From Bifidobacterium lemurum (lineage in GTDB: Bacteria; Actinomycetota; Actinomycetes; Actinomycetales; Bifidobacteriaceae), in NCBI RefSeq assembly GCF_014898175.1, contig NZ_CP062948.1:2480001-2544000 (forward strand): 64,000 bases of DNA, given 5' to 3'. The notes under the pieces are model-generated. The model ran no database searches and was not told where the DNA came from. It worked only from the letters and a program-made list of their open reading frames with translations. This document shows, piece after piece, positions 8,993 through 17,735 of the stretch. Numbering within the stretch: the first letter of the stretch is position 1; every line of letters begins with the position of its first letter. The position numbers and the translations under genes are program-made.

Positions 8993-10975
8993 ATGGCGGC
9001 AGTAACCGCGCGCTGGGCGGATTGGGCGAGCGCGCATCGTTTGGAATATTGGGCGGGGCATGCGCTGTCGTTCGAAATCCTGTACCGGCTGGCGGTAACG
9101 TTGGTGTTCACACCGCCATGCGATCTGATCGTCAACTGGTACGCCGACGCGAGTCTCGTCTCGCCGATGATGGACGATCTCGGCATTCTGCAGGCGTTTC
9201 TGACGATTCCGGGCGTCATACTGCTTGGAATCCTCGCGGCGATCGCATTGGTCGCCGGCGTGTTCGAAATCACGGTGATGCTCACCTTCGCGCGATGCCT
9301 GATGGAAAACTCCCGCCACAACGCCTCCTTTGTGTATCGGTATTCGCTCGCGCGGCTGGGAAACCTTCGCCACCCCTCGTCGTTGCTCGCCTTGCCGTAT
9401 TATGTGTTCCTCGTCCCGCTCATCCATATCGGCTATTCGTCATCGCTGCTGCCCACCTTGGAGATCCCACGATACGTCATCGATGAAATCGCCGCGACAT
9501 TGCCCGGTCGGATCGTCGGCGCGACGGCCGTATGCGTGGCGGCGTTTGCATATGTCGCTCTGATATTCGCGCCGATGTTGATGTCGTGTGAGGAGACCAG
9601 TTTCGCCAAAGCCTGCCGCGACAGTGTGGGGCGATGGAAGGCGCTGGACATGGGGCGACGGTTGCGAATCATCGGAGCGTTGCTCACCATCACGTTGTGC
9701 GAGATGGCCGCACGTCTGGTGTGGACGACGCCATCGGTGAGCGTGCGGGATTTCAATGTATATCTGCTGCGCTACGTGGTCAGATCATCGTATTTCCGCG
9801 AACAGCTGACGGCCACCACCATACGGTGGCTGGTGGCCTCGGCGGCGGCGTTCGCGTTCGGCTGTCTGCTGGTATCCATGATTCGGTATACGTCTGCTGG
9901 TGTTGCGCAGTGGAACGAAAACGCGGCCAATGCCATATCATTTCCGCGACGGTTCGCAGGACGGGCCAGCATGGCGGATTCCGGAAGAGCCCATGTCGGC
10001 AAGGACAAACGGTGGCGCGTCATCATCTCGATAATCGCGATTGCCTCTTTGGCGGTTCCCATAGTGGCGTATCTGCAGCAGGAGCCGCTGTCGCACGAGC
10101 CACTGGCCATCGCCCACCGTGGGGATTCCTCGGCTCCGGAGAACTCCTTGACCGGCATCCAAGCTGCGGGGGCGCGTGGCGCGGACTATGTCGAAATCGA
10201 CGTGCGGCTCACCAGTGACGGGCAGGTCGTGGTCCTGCATGATAAGACGACCCGACGCTTGGCGAAACACGGCGAGAATCTCGCCGTCGCCGAGCATACG
10301 CTGCGGCAATTGCAAACGGTGCGCCTCACCTCGCGTGGCGAGGATTTCCGCATGCCGACGCTCGACCAAGCCATCATCACGGCGCAGAACATGGCCGACG
10401 GTCCGGGACTGCTGATCGAGCTGAAAACCACCGGCGGGCAGGGACAAGCCGAACGATTGGCCGACGCGGTGATCGAGACGGTCGAACGGCATCATTTCGC
10501 GGATCAGGCGATGTTCATGTCGACGAATGCGAACGCCGTGGATCGGCTGCAACAGCAACGGCCGCGCTGGTGGGTGGGTTACTGCGTCTTCGGAGCGTTG
10601 GGCAACCTCAACTGGCAGATGGATGTGGACTTCGTGGCGTTGAAGGAAAGCCAGCTCAATACGATGTTCCTCGAAAACGCGCGCGATCTGCATATTCCGG
10701 TCTATGTGTGGACGGTGAACGATGCCGACACCATGCGCCACGACCTGCGCCTGGGAGTCAGCGGCGTCATCGCGGACCACACGTCCACAATCCGCACCAT
10801 CATCGACGAAAGCCGAGAAGCCGACGACATCCCCCGCAATCAGTCATCCGACATAAACGACGATGAAGCATTATGGTGGCTTTACGACGAAATCGTCCCC
10901 GGCCCCGCTCCTCCATCTCTGCTTGCCCCGGCATCAAGTCGGATGCTGCCGTCGGACGATAAGATGCGCCTATAG
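8993..10975 (+). CDS. Membrane-anchored glycerophosphodiester phosphodiesterase
   Basis: ATG 8993 is chosen because AAGGAGA sits seven bases upstream. The 660-residue protein has an N-terminal half with about eight hydrophobic helices (the GlpQ-associated membrane domain), ending near residue 365. A GDPD catalytic domain follows: AIAHRGDSSAPENS (the HRG catalytic signature), YVEIDVRLTSDGQVVVLHD (metal-binding Glu/Asp and the catalytic His), and later LIELKTTGG and YVWTVNDADTM. It would hydrolyse glycerophosphodiesters, or lipoteichoic-acid-type polymers, to glycerol-3-phosphate outside the membrane. Monocistronic on this strand. Confidence 0.9.
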   Translation: MAAVTARWADWASAHRLEYWAGHALSFEILYRLAVTLVFTPPCDLIVNWYADASLVSPMMDDLGILQAFLTIPGVILLGILAAIALVAGVFEITVMLTFARCLMENSRHNASFVYRYSLARLGNLRHPSSLLALPYYVFLVPLIHIGYSSSLLPTLEIPRYVIDEIAATLPGRIVGATAVCVAAFAYVALIFAPMLMSCEETSFAKACRDSVGRWKALDMGRRLRIIGALLTITLCEMAARLVWTTPSVSVRDFNVYLLRYVVRSSYFREQLTATTIRWLVASAAAFAFGCLLVSMIRYTSAGVAQWNENAANAISFPRRFAGRASMADSGRAHVGKDKRWRVIISIIAIASLAVPIVAYLQQEPLSHEPLAIAHRGDSSAPENSLTGIQAAGARGADYVEIDVRLTSDGQVVVLHDKTTRRLAKHGENLAVAEHTLRQLQTVRLTSRGEDFRMPTLDQAIITAQNMADGPGLLIELKTTGGQGQAERLADAVIETVERHHFADQAMFMSTNANAVDRLQQQRPRWWVGYCVFGALGNLNWQMDVDFVALKESQLNTMFLENARDLHIPVYVWTVNDADTMRHDLRLGVSGVIADHTSTIRTIIDESREADDIPRNQSSDINDDEALWWLYDEIVPGPAPPSLLAPASSRMLPSDDKMRL

Positions 10976-11019
10976 TCGGTGAATGAACGGCGTCTGGCAT
11001 GCCGAATGATGGTGGTCAA

Positions 11020-11268
11020 TTATTTCAGATCGGCGAAGAGCTCCGGCTCGTACCTGTGCATATCATCCACAAGATAGTGCGCGTCAAGCTGTTCGATGCC
11101 GTACTTTCCCTCGGCGATATCCGTGCAGAGTCTGCTGGAGAAATACAGATTCATGGATTGCGCGGGAGACAAGCCATAGGTATCGGATATTAGTGAGATG
11201 ATGTCGGATTCAAGGTGCTCTTTACGCAGGGTTTCCAACTCTTTTATCGTTTGTTCCGTGACGATCAT
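11020..11268 (-). CDS. Small DUF3791-like protein, third gene of DUF3990 operon
   Basis: The 82-residue helical protein (MIVTEQTIKELETLRKEHLE...) resembles the small partners that accompany DUF3990 proteins. The segment SLISDTYGLSPAQSMNLYFSS is the conserved-looking part. Its ATG overlaps the stop of the preceding gene by four bases (ATGA), so it is translationally coupled and is the last gene of the operon. Function unknown; as the smallest member it may be the neutralising partner. It is distinctly AT-richer than surrounding genes, consistent with acquisition by transfer. Confidence 0.6.
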   Translation of the reverse strand: MIVTEQTIKELETLRKEHLESDIISLISDTYGLSPAQSMNLYFSSRLCTDIAEGKYGIEQLDAHYLVDDMHRYEPELFADLK

Positions 11269-11741
11269 GGCCTCACCTCATAGGTTTCGAGATATCGCAG
11301 GGAATCCAAGGCATGTCGGGTCAAAAAACAGTATTGGTCATTGCGTTCGTAAAATGTGAGCGCTTGCAGCGTGGTTGGCATATCCCACAGTCCTCGCATG
11401 TACATGTCGATTGCCGCGTAGACCTTGTCATCGGCGACACCTCCGACTACAAGGTCGATCGCAGGGTCAGGGAATCCGCCTCTCCGGCATTTGCACACAA
11501 AGTCAACCCAGTCCGCGTTGTTCTCGTCAAAATGCAGCATATTGAGCGAGGGATTTTCATCAAAGTCGTATACGTTCACCAACGCGCTGCCTGTTGAACG
11601 CAAGGAACGACGTAACGCCCACCGCTCCGCTTGGGACTGATAACTGGTGGCATAAAAACCTCTGCCGAAATCCAGGTTGTTTCTCGAATGAGCGAGGTCA
11701 GGGTTGGCGATGACCAGATCGGAACCATGATAGAGCCTCAT
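11265..11741 (-). CDS. DUF3990-type protein, predicted ADP-ribosyltransferase fold
   Basis: The 158-residue protein begins RLYHGSDLVIANPDL and continues NLDFGRGFYATSYQSQAERWA. The N-terminal H-G-S followed by G-x-GFY-x-T...A-x-x-WA is the strand arrangement of the ART (ADP-ribosyltransferase) superfamily, in which His and Tyr contact NAD. The rest (residues 70-158) is mixed and ends ALDSLRYLETYEVRP. No signal peptide, so it acts in the cytoplasm. Start and stop both overlap neighbouring genes by ATGA, giving a tight three-gene operon of toxin-antitoxin style. The activity is inferred from motif resemblance. Confidence 0.68.
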   Translation of the reverse strand: MRLYHGSDLVIANPDLAHSRNNLDFGRGFYATSYQSQAERWALRRSLRSTGSALVNVYDFDENPSLNMLHFDENNADWVDFVCKCRRGGFPDPAIDLVVGGVADDKVYAAIDMYMRGLWDMPTTLQALTFYERNDQYCFLTRHALDSLRYLETYEVRP

Positions 11742-11962
11742 ACCAACGCCCCGTGGTCACGTACATAATCGGTCACGTCATTGATGAGATATTCGCTTCC
11801 CAACGTATGCAGCATGTCGTATCCGGGAATAAGATATCCGTCGAGCGCATCGGCTTTATCCAAGATGCGGTATGTTTCGGGAACGCTTTTATTCCATCGT
11901 TCGGCAAGTCGATACAACACGAATACGGAAAAATCAATCTGTCGATGCTCCAATTCCGTCAT
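11738..11962 (-). CDS. DUF3791-like small protein, first gene of DUF3990 operon
   Basis: ATG 11962 is preferred over a start 15 codons upstream because GGGAGG lies just ahead of it. The 74-residue product MTELEHRQIDFSVFVLYRLAERW... carries the IDFxVFxLxxLAxxW...PETYRILDKADALDGYLIPGYDMLHTLG pattern associated with DUF3791 proteins, which pair with DUF3990. Its stop overlaps the DUF3990 start (ATGA). It is probably the regulator or antitoxin of the operon, but which of the two small proteins neutralises the central one cannot be told from sequence. Confidence 0.65.
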   Translation of the reverse strand: MTELEHRQIDFSVFVLYRLAERWNKSVPETYRILDKADALDGYLIPGYDMLHTLGSEYLINDVTDYVRDHGALV

Positions 11963-12085
11963 AAGGCGCCTCCCTACTGATTGGCTTACCATTGTACCTG
12001 TTGGCATTACAGATATTGATTCTTTGCAGGGTTCGAAGTTGTCGTAGCGCCTAAGGTCTTTGTCAATTCGCAGAGGGGAGATGGA

Positions 12086-12715
12086 ATGTTGGAAACGGAA
12101 CGGTTGGAATTGCGCCGGTGGAGGAAAGGCAATCTTGAAGAGGCCGCCACGTTGTTTCGTTATGCTTCCGATGAGGAAATCGGCCCATTATGCGGTTGGA
12201 ATCCGCATACCGGCGTTGAGGAAAGCCGAAACATCATCAATGATGTGTTCGTGGGGCCGGAGAACTACGCGATCGCGTTGAAAAGCACCGACGAGCCCAT
12301 CGGCTGCGTGGAATTGAAAGATATCTCCGACGAGCACACCACCGAGCCGGTACGGGAAGCCATTCGGGCCAATCGGCTGCTCGACGGCTGCGAGATGGAC
12401 GAGGGCGCGTTGTATGAGCTGACCGCAGGCAGCGCGAAGGAGCTCGGCTATTGGATTGCGCGTCCCTACTGGGGGTGGGGCTTCATGACCGAGGCGCTGC
12501 GCGAGATGCTGCGGCATGCCTTCAAGAATCTCGGCGCTCCCGCCGTATGGGGTGGCCACTACATCGACAACATCGCTTCGTCCCGGGTCATGGAACACTG
12601 CGGACTCAAACCGGTGTGCGTCGCGTCGCACTGCCATTTCCCGATCATCGACGAATACCACGACTGCCTCATCCGTGTCATCACTCGTGCCCAGTGGTGT
12701 GAGACGCTTGCCTGA
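12086..12715 (+). CDS. RimJ/RimL-type GNAT acetyltransferase
   Basis: The 209-residue protein starts MLETERLELRRWRKGNLEEA, the standard opening of the ribosomal-protein-alanine acetyltransferase subgroup. It contains the motif A region AKELGYWIARPYWGWGFMTEALREML and the NIASSRVMEHCGL motif that ends this fold. It transfers acetyl from acetyl-CoA to an N-terminal or amino group; the true substrate is unknown. It is divergent from the DUF3990 operon, and its GC content returns to the core level. Confidence 0.88.
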   Translation: MLETERLELRRWRKGNLEEAATLFRYASDEEIGPLCGWNPHTGVEESRNIINDVFVGPENYAIALKSTDEPIGCVELKDISDEHTTEPVREAIRANRLLDGCEMDEGALYELTAGSAKELGYWIARPYWGWGFMTEALREMLRHAFKNLGAPAVWGGHYIDNIASSRVMEHCGLKPVCVASHCHFPIIDEYHDCLIRVITRAQWCETLA

Positions 12716-12729
12716 CGATTCCGGAAGAC

Positions 12730-13086
12730 TTATGCGATATCGTGGGTGCGACAAAAATCCCGGATTATTTGGATAACATGGGGAAAGTCCGTCATCACGG
12801 TGTCATAGAGCACATCCCATTCCACTTCGCCATACTCGTGGACAATGACGTTGCGTAAGCCGCGAAGTTCCCTCCAGGGAACCTGGCTCAGGCTATTCGT
12901 GGTCTCATCGGTCAACTTCTTGGCGCATTCCTGCGCTTGTTCGATCTCCTTGGCGGCGGAATTGCGGTCTCGGCGGCTGATGGCCAATTGTTCGGCGGCA
13001 TCGAATTGCGAGACATCTTCGTATGCGTATTCAAGATGTTCAAGCAGTTCAAGCAGCAGCAGTTCGTCCCGTGAAATATCGGCCAT
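12730..13086 (-). CDS. hepT: HepT-like RNase toxin (HEPN domain)
   Basis: The 118-residue all-helical protein ends with RGLRNVIVHEYGEVEWDVLY, which carries the R-x4-H-x-Y motif of HEPN RNases (Arg, His and Tyr all present). In characterised MntA-HepT systems HepT is a toxin that MntA neutralises by adding AMP residues to a tyrosine in this motif. Its ATG overlaps the MntA stop by one base (TGATG), so the pair is co-translated with the antitoxin first, the usual order. Confidence 0.85.
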   Translation of the reverse strand: MADISRDELLLLELLEHLEYAYEDVSQFDAAEQLAISRRDRNSAAKEIEQAQECAKKLTDETTNSLSQVPWRELRGLRNVIVHEYGEVEWDVLYDTVMTDFPHVIQIIRDFCRTHDIA

Positions 13087-13412
13087 CAGACCACTCGTTT
13101 CATATCGTCTTTGATGGCATCGTAGAAACGGCGACCCGAAGGAGAGTGTTCGGCGTTAAACAGCAACGTGCGCAACGAGAGCAGAGAGACCTCTTTGCCC
13201 AACTCACGTTCCAAGTCGTCTTTCAGTGCAATGATGGTTCCGACTGTGGCTTTTTCTCCGGGAGAGAGCCGATAGACGAGATCCACGTCGGAATCGGCGC
13301 TGTTGTTTCCCCGTGAAACCGAACCGTAGACGTACATCTCTCCGACGTCATGCGCGCGCGCGACGGGCTCTACGGCCCTGCGCACGTCCTCAACGGTCAG
13401 CACATCACTCAT
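13086..13412 (-). CDS. mntA: MntA-like minimal nucleotidyltransferase antitoxin
   Basis: The protein has 108 residues if started at the ATG at 13412; an in-frame ATG four codons upstream is also possible. It contains the minimal nucleotidyltransferase signature YVYGSVSRGNNSADSDVDLVY, that is GS-x10-D-x-D, with both metal-binding aspartates. It is the polyadenylyl/AMP-transferase antitoxin of the type VII MntA-HepT system and is encoded directly upstream of HepT. Confidence 0.85.
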   Translation of the reverse strand: MSDVLTVEDVRRAVEPVARAHDVGEMYVYGSVSRGNNSADSDVDLVYRLSPGEKATVGTIIALKDDLERELGKEVSLLSLRTLLFNAEHSPSGRRFYDAIKDDMKRVV

Positions 13413-13464
13413 AGACCCAATCATACCGTTTGCGGTACGACGCGTTTGGCTTTGGGCAAGTTCC

Positions 13465-14112
13465 TCAGGCGACGTAGTTGGCGACGAGGGCGCGGATGAT
13501 GGCGGTCAGTCTGGCGACGGTGTCGTCCTTGTCGACCTGGTCACGGTGGGCGAACCACCATTGGCTGGTCTGGCTGATCGCGCCGATGAACATCTCCGCG
13601 AGCAGCGTCGCGTCGCGGGAGGCCTCTTCGTCCGTTCGTCGCGGATCTCTGTTCAGCAGGTCGGTCCGGATGCGATCGGCCAGTTCCCGGTGGAATTCCT
13701 CGGCCGTGGCGTGGATCATGACACTGGCCGCCTTGCCGCCGTCCAGCGCCTTGAGCAGCTCCTTGTTGTCTTCCAGAAAATCGAATCCTGCCCGGATGAT
13801 GGCCTCGCAGTACTCCACCGCGTTGATGTCCCCGTCGCGGCCGCGAATGGCTTTGGCGCTGTAATCGGCCCGCAATTCCTGCGCCATGAACGAGAAGAAA
13901 TCGTATTTGTCCTGAAAATGCTTATAGAACGTGGCCGTACGGATCATGGCCGCGTCGCACAGCTCGGTGACGGTGATCGCCTCGAAGGGCTTGCGTCCGA
14001 TCAGCTCCTTGAACGCGGCGAACAGGGCCGCATAGGTTTTGCGCACACGCAGGTCGCGGGGCGCGAAGGATCGCGGTGGCGACTGGAAGTCGTGTTGTCC
14101 GTTCATCGTCAT
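13465..14112 (-). CDS. TetR-family transcriptional regulator
   Basis: The 215-residue protein has an N-terminal HTH (RKTYAALFAAFKELIGRKPF then ITVTELCDAAMIRTATFYKHF) with the TetR recognition helix ending in FYKHFQDKYD, and a helical ligand-binding C-terminal part. It is encoded back to back with the CrtC/AttH-like gene at 14265. The roughly 150-base region between them is the probable operator region, so it likely controls that gene and itself. Confidence 0.88.
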   Translation of the reverse strand: MTMNGQHDFQSPPRSFAPRDLRVRKTYAALFAAFKELIGRKPFEAITVTELCDAAMIRTATFYKHFQDKYDFFSFMAQELRADYSAKAIRGRDGDINAVEYCEAIIRAGFDFLEDNKELLKALDGGKAASVMIHATAEEFHRELADRIRTDLLNRDPRRTDEEASRDATLLAEMFIGAISQTSQWWFAHRDQVDKDDTVARLTAIIRALVANYVA

Positions 14113-14264
14113 TCACCTTTTTCGTGGAGGAATCAACCCGATTCGTCAATTAAGTCACGAATCCTCATCATTCGTTCCTTGCGGCCCGATGGGCCCGTGG
14201 TTATGGTCATATCAAGAAAAGTTGCGAATGTCAATTAACATGCGTTCGCTCGTTAGAAAGGACG

Positions 14265-15354
14265 ATGATGATGACCACGGCGAGACTGATGGATGACCCT
14301 AAGGATTACGTGCGGCTGGGCGTCGATCCGGAGCATATCGAAACATGGGAGGACGGTCGCCGCAGCACGTCGGCCAAAGGCATGTGGGAATGGTGGTATT
14401 TCGACGCGATTCTGGACGACGGCACCAAAGTCGTCATCCAGTTCTTCACCAAATCCGGCGCCTACCTCTATTCAGGCAAGGACCATCCGCGCTTCACCAT
14501 CAAGGTCACGCTGCCGGATGGCACCGAATATATGAGGGAACCCAAATTCCAAGTCTCCGAGGCGTCGTGGGGCGAACGGCAATGCGATGTGCGCTACGCC
14601 GCGCACCGCTTCAGCGGCGACCTCAAGGACTACGACATCCACGTCGAGCCGATTGACGGCCTCGGTGCCGACCTGCATCTGCGCAGTCTGTCGAAGCCGT
14701 ACCGTCCAGGCAGCGCGTACTTCGAATTCGGCTCGCCGGACCGCTTCTACACATGGTTCTGCGCGGTGCCCAAAGGCGAGGTCAGCGGCACTCTGACCAT
14801 CGACGGCAAACGCGTCGAGGCGCACGGCTACGGCTACCACGACCACCAGTGGGGCAACGTGAACTTCCTGAAGGAATGGAACCATTGGGTGTGGGCGCGG
14901 CAAAGCTTCGACGACTGCTCCATGCTCGTGTTCGACATGGTGGCCAACGAAAAGATGGGACACGCGCGCTTCCCCATCGTGTTCATCCAGGACGAGAACG
15001 GCGACCTCATCTTCGAGAACACCCGCAACGTGGAATGCGAGGTGCTCGAGGACTACCACGACGAGGTCAGCGAGAAGGACTATCCGAAGGCCATCCACTA
15101 CACGTTCCGCAACGACGGCGTGACCGCGGACTACACGCTGCGTATGAACGAGATCATCGAATGCAACGGGGCGGAACAACCTGCCGTGGATCAAGCGCAC
15201 CGTCGCCGGTCTCAACGGTCTCGACCCCGCGTACACCCGATACTCCGTGACCGGCGACCTCATCCTCACCACCGAGGGGGACCGGATGGAACGCAGCGGC
15301 AATCTGATCTACGAGTTCATGTATCCCGGCGCGACATATAAAGGCCTGATGTGA
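14265..15354 (+). pseudogene. CrtC/AttH-like (lipocalin-like) protein, frameshifted near its end
   Basis: The gene starts at one of three consecutive ATGs after GAAAGGA. The product has the GMWEWWYFDAILDDG motif and GYGYHDHQWGNVNF, both typical of the hydroxyneurosporene synthase/AttH-like beta-barrel family (PF07143 type). The frame is intact to about residue 300 (MNEIIECNG), then slips. Removing one G from the run at 15168-15171 gives NGRNNLPWIKRT...GATYKGLM to TGA 15352-15354, about 362 residues, clearly the genuine C-terminus. As given, the frame runs to 15341 with an Arg/His-rich nonsense tail. The family binds hydrophobic ligands; the role here is unknown. Probably controlled by the divergent TetR gene. 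Confidence 0.75.
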
Positions 15355-15361
15355 CCTACCT

Positions 15362-15650
15362 CTAAAAGAAACGGAGTCGAGGAATCTCTTGAACGTGAGA
15401 TTCCTCGACTCCGCTGCGCTCCGCTCGGAATGACGAGGGGAAGCTACGCTGCGCTCGGAATGACGAAGGAGGGAGGAATGCTACATCCGGAATGACGGAA
15501 CATGTCATCCTGAGCGCAGCCCGTAGGGCGAAGTCGAAGGATCTCATTGGAGTGGTGAGATTCCTCGACTCCGCTACGCTCCGCTCGGAATGACAAGAGA
15601 GACAAGATTCCGCTCGGAATGACGAGGGGAGGCAAAGCCCCGCTCAGGGA
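15362..15650. repeat. Cluster of dispersed palindromic (REP-like) repeats
   Basis: This gene-free stretch is almost wholly made of alternating arms of the same repeat: GAGGAATCTC...GAGATTCCTCGACTCCGC...TCGGAATGAC, and later GTCATCCTGAGCGC...TCGAAGGATCTC. Arms face each other and can form several hairpins. No ORF is supported. It lies between the convergent CrtC-like pseudogene and the CMD-family gene. Confidence 0.85.
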
Positions 15651-15660
15651 TACTGGAGCG

Positions 15661-16413
15661 CTACTTGGTGGCGGCGTCCACGCAGGCCAGGGCGTTGAGG
15701 GTACGCGGATAGCCGATGTAGGGCATGATCTGCGAGACGACCGCGATCATGAACTCCTTGGAATTGCCCACGCCCACACTCGCCTTCACATGGCTGGTGA
15801 GCTGCGGCTCGCAGCCTCCCTGCGCGGCGAGGAAGCAGGCGGTGATCATCTCGCGCTCGCGGTCGTCGAGGCCGCCGCGCGTGTAGTAGTCGCCGAAGCA
15901 GTTATCGACGAGCCACTGGCGTATATGCATCGTCTCGGCGGGCTCGCTGTGCGCGAAGCCGCGCATATGCTCGCCGAAGATGCGGATCTGCGTCTCCTCG
16001 CCCGCGGCCTCGCGGGCGTCTGCCGTGACCGTGCCCTGCGGTTCCAGCGGGGTCGCGACGCCGCGCTCGTGCAGCGCGTCGTTCGCGGCTTTGAGGAACG
16101 GCAGCGCGCGGCCGAATCCCAGATACGCCGTGCCTTGATAGACGATCTCCTTGATCTGGACCGGGGTCACGCCGGAATCAAGGGCGACCGGCACCATCAT
16201 CGCGAACGCGTCCACGCCCTGGCATCCCATCAGCGCGGCCAGGACCGCCATCGAACGTTTCGCGTCGGTCAGTTCGGGATGGTTCGCGCCTTCGGCCTCG
16301 ACCACCTCGCCGTAGGCGAAGTTCGAGAACAGTTCGATGAACTCGGGATCGCTCTGTTCCAGCGTCTGCCGTCCGTCCGCAAAGAATCCGCTGTTCTTCT
16401 TGCCAAACATCAT
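15661..16413 (-). CDS. Carboxymuconolactone decarboxylase-family protein, two-domain
   Basis: The 250-residue protein contains two CMD repeats. The first covers residues about 25-110 (ANHPELTDAKRSMAVLAALMGCQG, then TPVQIKEIVYQGTAYLGFGRALPF). The second covers about 160-245 (LDDREREMITACFLAAQGGCEPQLTSHV, then MIAVVSQIMPYIGYPRTLNAL). The second repeat carries the Cys...His arrangement seen in peroxidase-like AhpD/CMD proteins. It may be a gamma-carboxymuconolactone decarboxylase homologue or a redox protein. It lies upstream of repeats and downstream of a Zn-alcohol dehydrogenase on the same strand, a common pairing. Confidence 0.85.
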   Translation of the reverse strand: MMFGKKNSGFFADGRQTLEQSDPEFIELFSNFAYGEVVEAEGANHPELTDAKRSMAVLAALMGCQGVDAFAMMVPVALDSGVTPVQIKEIVYQGTAYLGFGRALPFLKAANDALHERGVATPLEPQGTVTADAREAAGEETQIRIFGEHMRGFAHSEPAETMHIRQWLVDNCFGDYYTRGGLDDREREMITACFLAAQGGCEPQLTSHVKASVGVGNSKEFMIAVVSQIMPYIGYPRTLNALACVDAATK

Positions 16414-16449
16414 GACTTCTTTCGTGTCGTGTAATACGTATTCATCAGC

Positions 16450-16620
16450 GTCATCCTGTGGGGATGCTTCGACTTCGTTGCACTCCGCTCAGCATGACGA
16501 ATAATCATTATCAACGTCATCCTGAGCGGAACGAAGTGGAGTCGAAGGATCTCATATGAACCATTTATCGCAGATCCTTCGACTCCGGGCTGCGCCCTCC
16601 GCTCAGGATGACAAGGAGAG
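16450..16620. repeat. Dispersed palindromic repeats between CMD and ADH genes
   Basis: Two head-to-head copies: GTCATCCTG...GGGATGCTTCGACTTCG and GTCATCCTGAGCGGAACG...TCGAAGGATCTC, then GATCCTTCGACTCCGGGC...CTCAGGATGAC. They form strong hairpins. No coding frame is supported between 16414 and 16682. Confidence 0.8.
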
Positions 16621-16682
16621 AGTGCTCAGATCCGTGGGCGGAAAGGAAGCGCTCTGCCTTGGATGACGGAGAGCGCAGCCGT

Positions 16683-17735
16683 TCAGACCTCGCTCACGCG
16701 CAGCAGGGACTTGATGGTGCGGCGTTCGTCCATGGCGGCGTAGGCCTCCTGGATTTGATCGAGCGTGAACTCGGCGGTGAACACGCGGCCGGGGTGGATC
16801 TCGCCCTTCATCACCAGGTCGAGCAGGTGGTCGACTTCGGTATCGTAATGACGCACCGGGGCGGGGCCGCCCTTGAGCCCCACGTTGCGGTAGAACAGTC
16901 CGGGAATGTCGGCCTCGACGTCGTGCGGCAGACCCACACGGCCGACGGTCGCGCCGGCGCGGGCCACCTTCATCGCGGTGTCGTTCGACTGGGCGGAGCC
17001 GACGCATTCAAGCACCGCGTCCGCGCCGTAGCCGCCGGTCATCTCCATCACCTTGGCCACGGCTTCGTCGCCGCGCTCGGCGATGATGTCGGTCGCGCCG
17101 AACTCGCGGGCCAGAGCCTGCCGGTCGGCGTGACGGCTCATCGCGATGATGCGCTTGGCGCCGCGGATCTTCGCGCTCAGCACGCCGCACAATCCCACCG
17201 CGCCATCGCCAAACACCACGGCCGTGTCACCCGGCTTGACTTCGGCCGAGGCGGCCGCATGGTATCCGGTCGGCATCACATCGGACAGCGCCAGCAGGTC
17301 GGCCAGCAGCTCGTCGGAGAACGACTTCGCGTCGCCCGGCACCACCACCAGCGTGCCGTTGGCATGCGGCACGCGCAGCGTCTCGGCCTGGCAGCCCATG
17401 CCCTCGTCGGAGCCGAAATAGCCGCCGTGCGGGCAGCTCGACTCGAAACCGGCCTTACACACCGGGCACACGCCGCAGGAGAACGGGAACGGCACGACCA
17501 CGAAATCGCCCGGCTTGGCGACGGTCACGTCGTCACCCACCGACTCGACCACGCCGATCGCCTCATGGCCGGTCTGCGTGTCCGCGTCACGGCCGTCGCG
17601 GAAGAACCACAGGTCCGAACCGCACACGCAGGCGCGCACCACGCGGATGATCGCGTCGCCGGCGTCGACGACCGCGGGCGCGGGACGCTCCTCACACGCC
17701 ATCTGCTTGATGCCCTTGTAAATCGCTGCCTTCAT
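16683..17735 (-). CDS. Zinc-dependent alcohol dehydrogenase (medium-chain)
   Basis: ATG 17735 has AAGGAG upstream; a longer Arg-rich in-frame extension is rejected. The 350-residue protein has the catalytic zinc Cys in CVCGSDLWFFRDG and the GHEAIGVV motif. A structural-zinc cluster follows (CGVCPVCKAGFESSC), then the NAD(P) Rossmann motif VFGDGAVGLCG. It oxidises or reduces an unknown alcohol/aldehyde with NAD(P). The intact cluster of four Cys indicates a zinc-bearing member rather than a quinone reductase. Confidence 0.9.
   Translation of the reverse strand: MKAAIYKGIKQMACEERPAPAVVDAGDAIIRVVRACVCGSDLWFFRDGRDADTQTGHEAIGVVESVGDDVTVAKPGDFVVVPFPFSCGVCPVCKAGFESSCPHGGYFGSDEGMGCQAETLRVPHANGTLVVVPGDAKSFSDELLADLLALSDVMPTGYHAAASAEVKPGDTAVVFGDGAVGLCGVLSAKIRGAKRIIAMSRHADRQALAREFGATDIIAERGDEAVAKVMEMTGGYGADAVLECVGSAQSNDTAMKVARAGATVGRVGLPHDVEADIPGLFYRNVGLKGGPAPVRHYDTEVDHLLDLVMKGEIHPGRVFTAEFTLDQIQEAYAAMDERRTIKSLLRVSEV

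Noticed and set aside
12000..12060. GGGTTCGAAG at 12030 looked like a tRNA T-loop
   Set aside because: No acceptor or anticodon stems can be built around it. No tRNA or rRNA gene was recognised anywhere in the window.
15362..15650. Regular-looking repeats suggested a CRISPR array
   Set aside because: The units are inverted arms of unequal spacing, without equal-length unique spacers or cas genes; they match intergenic repeats elsewhere.
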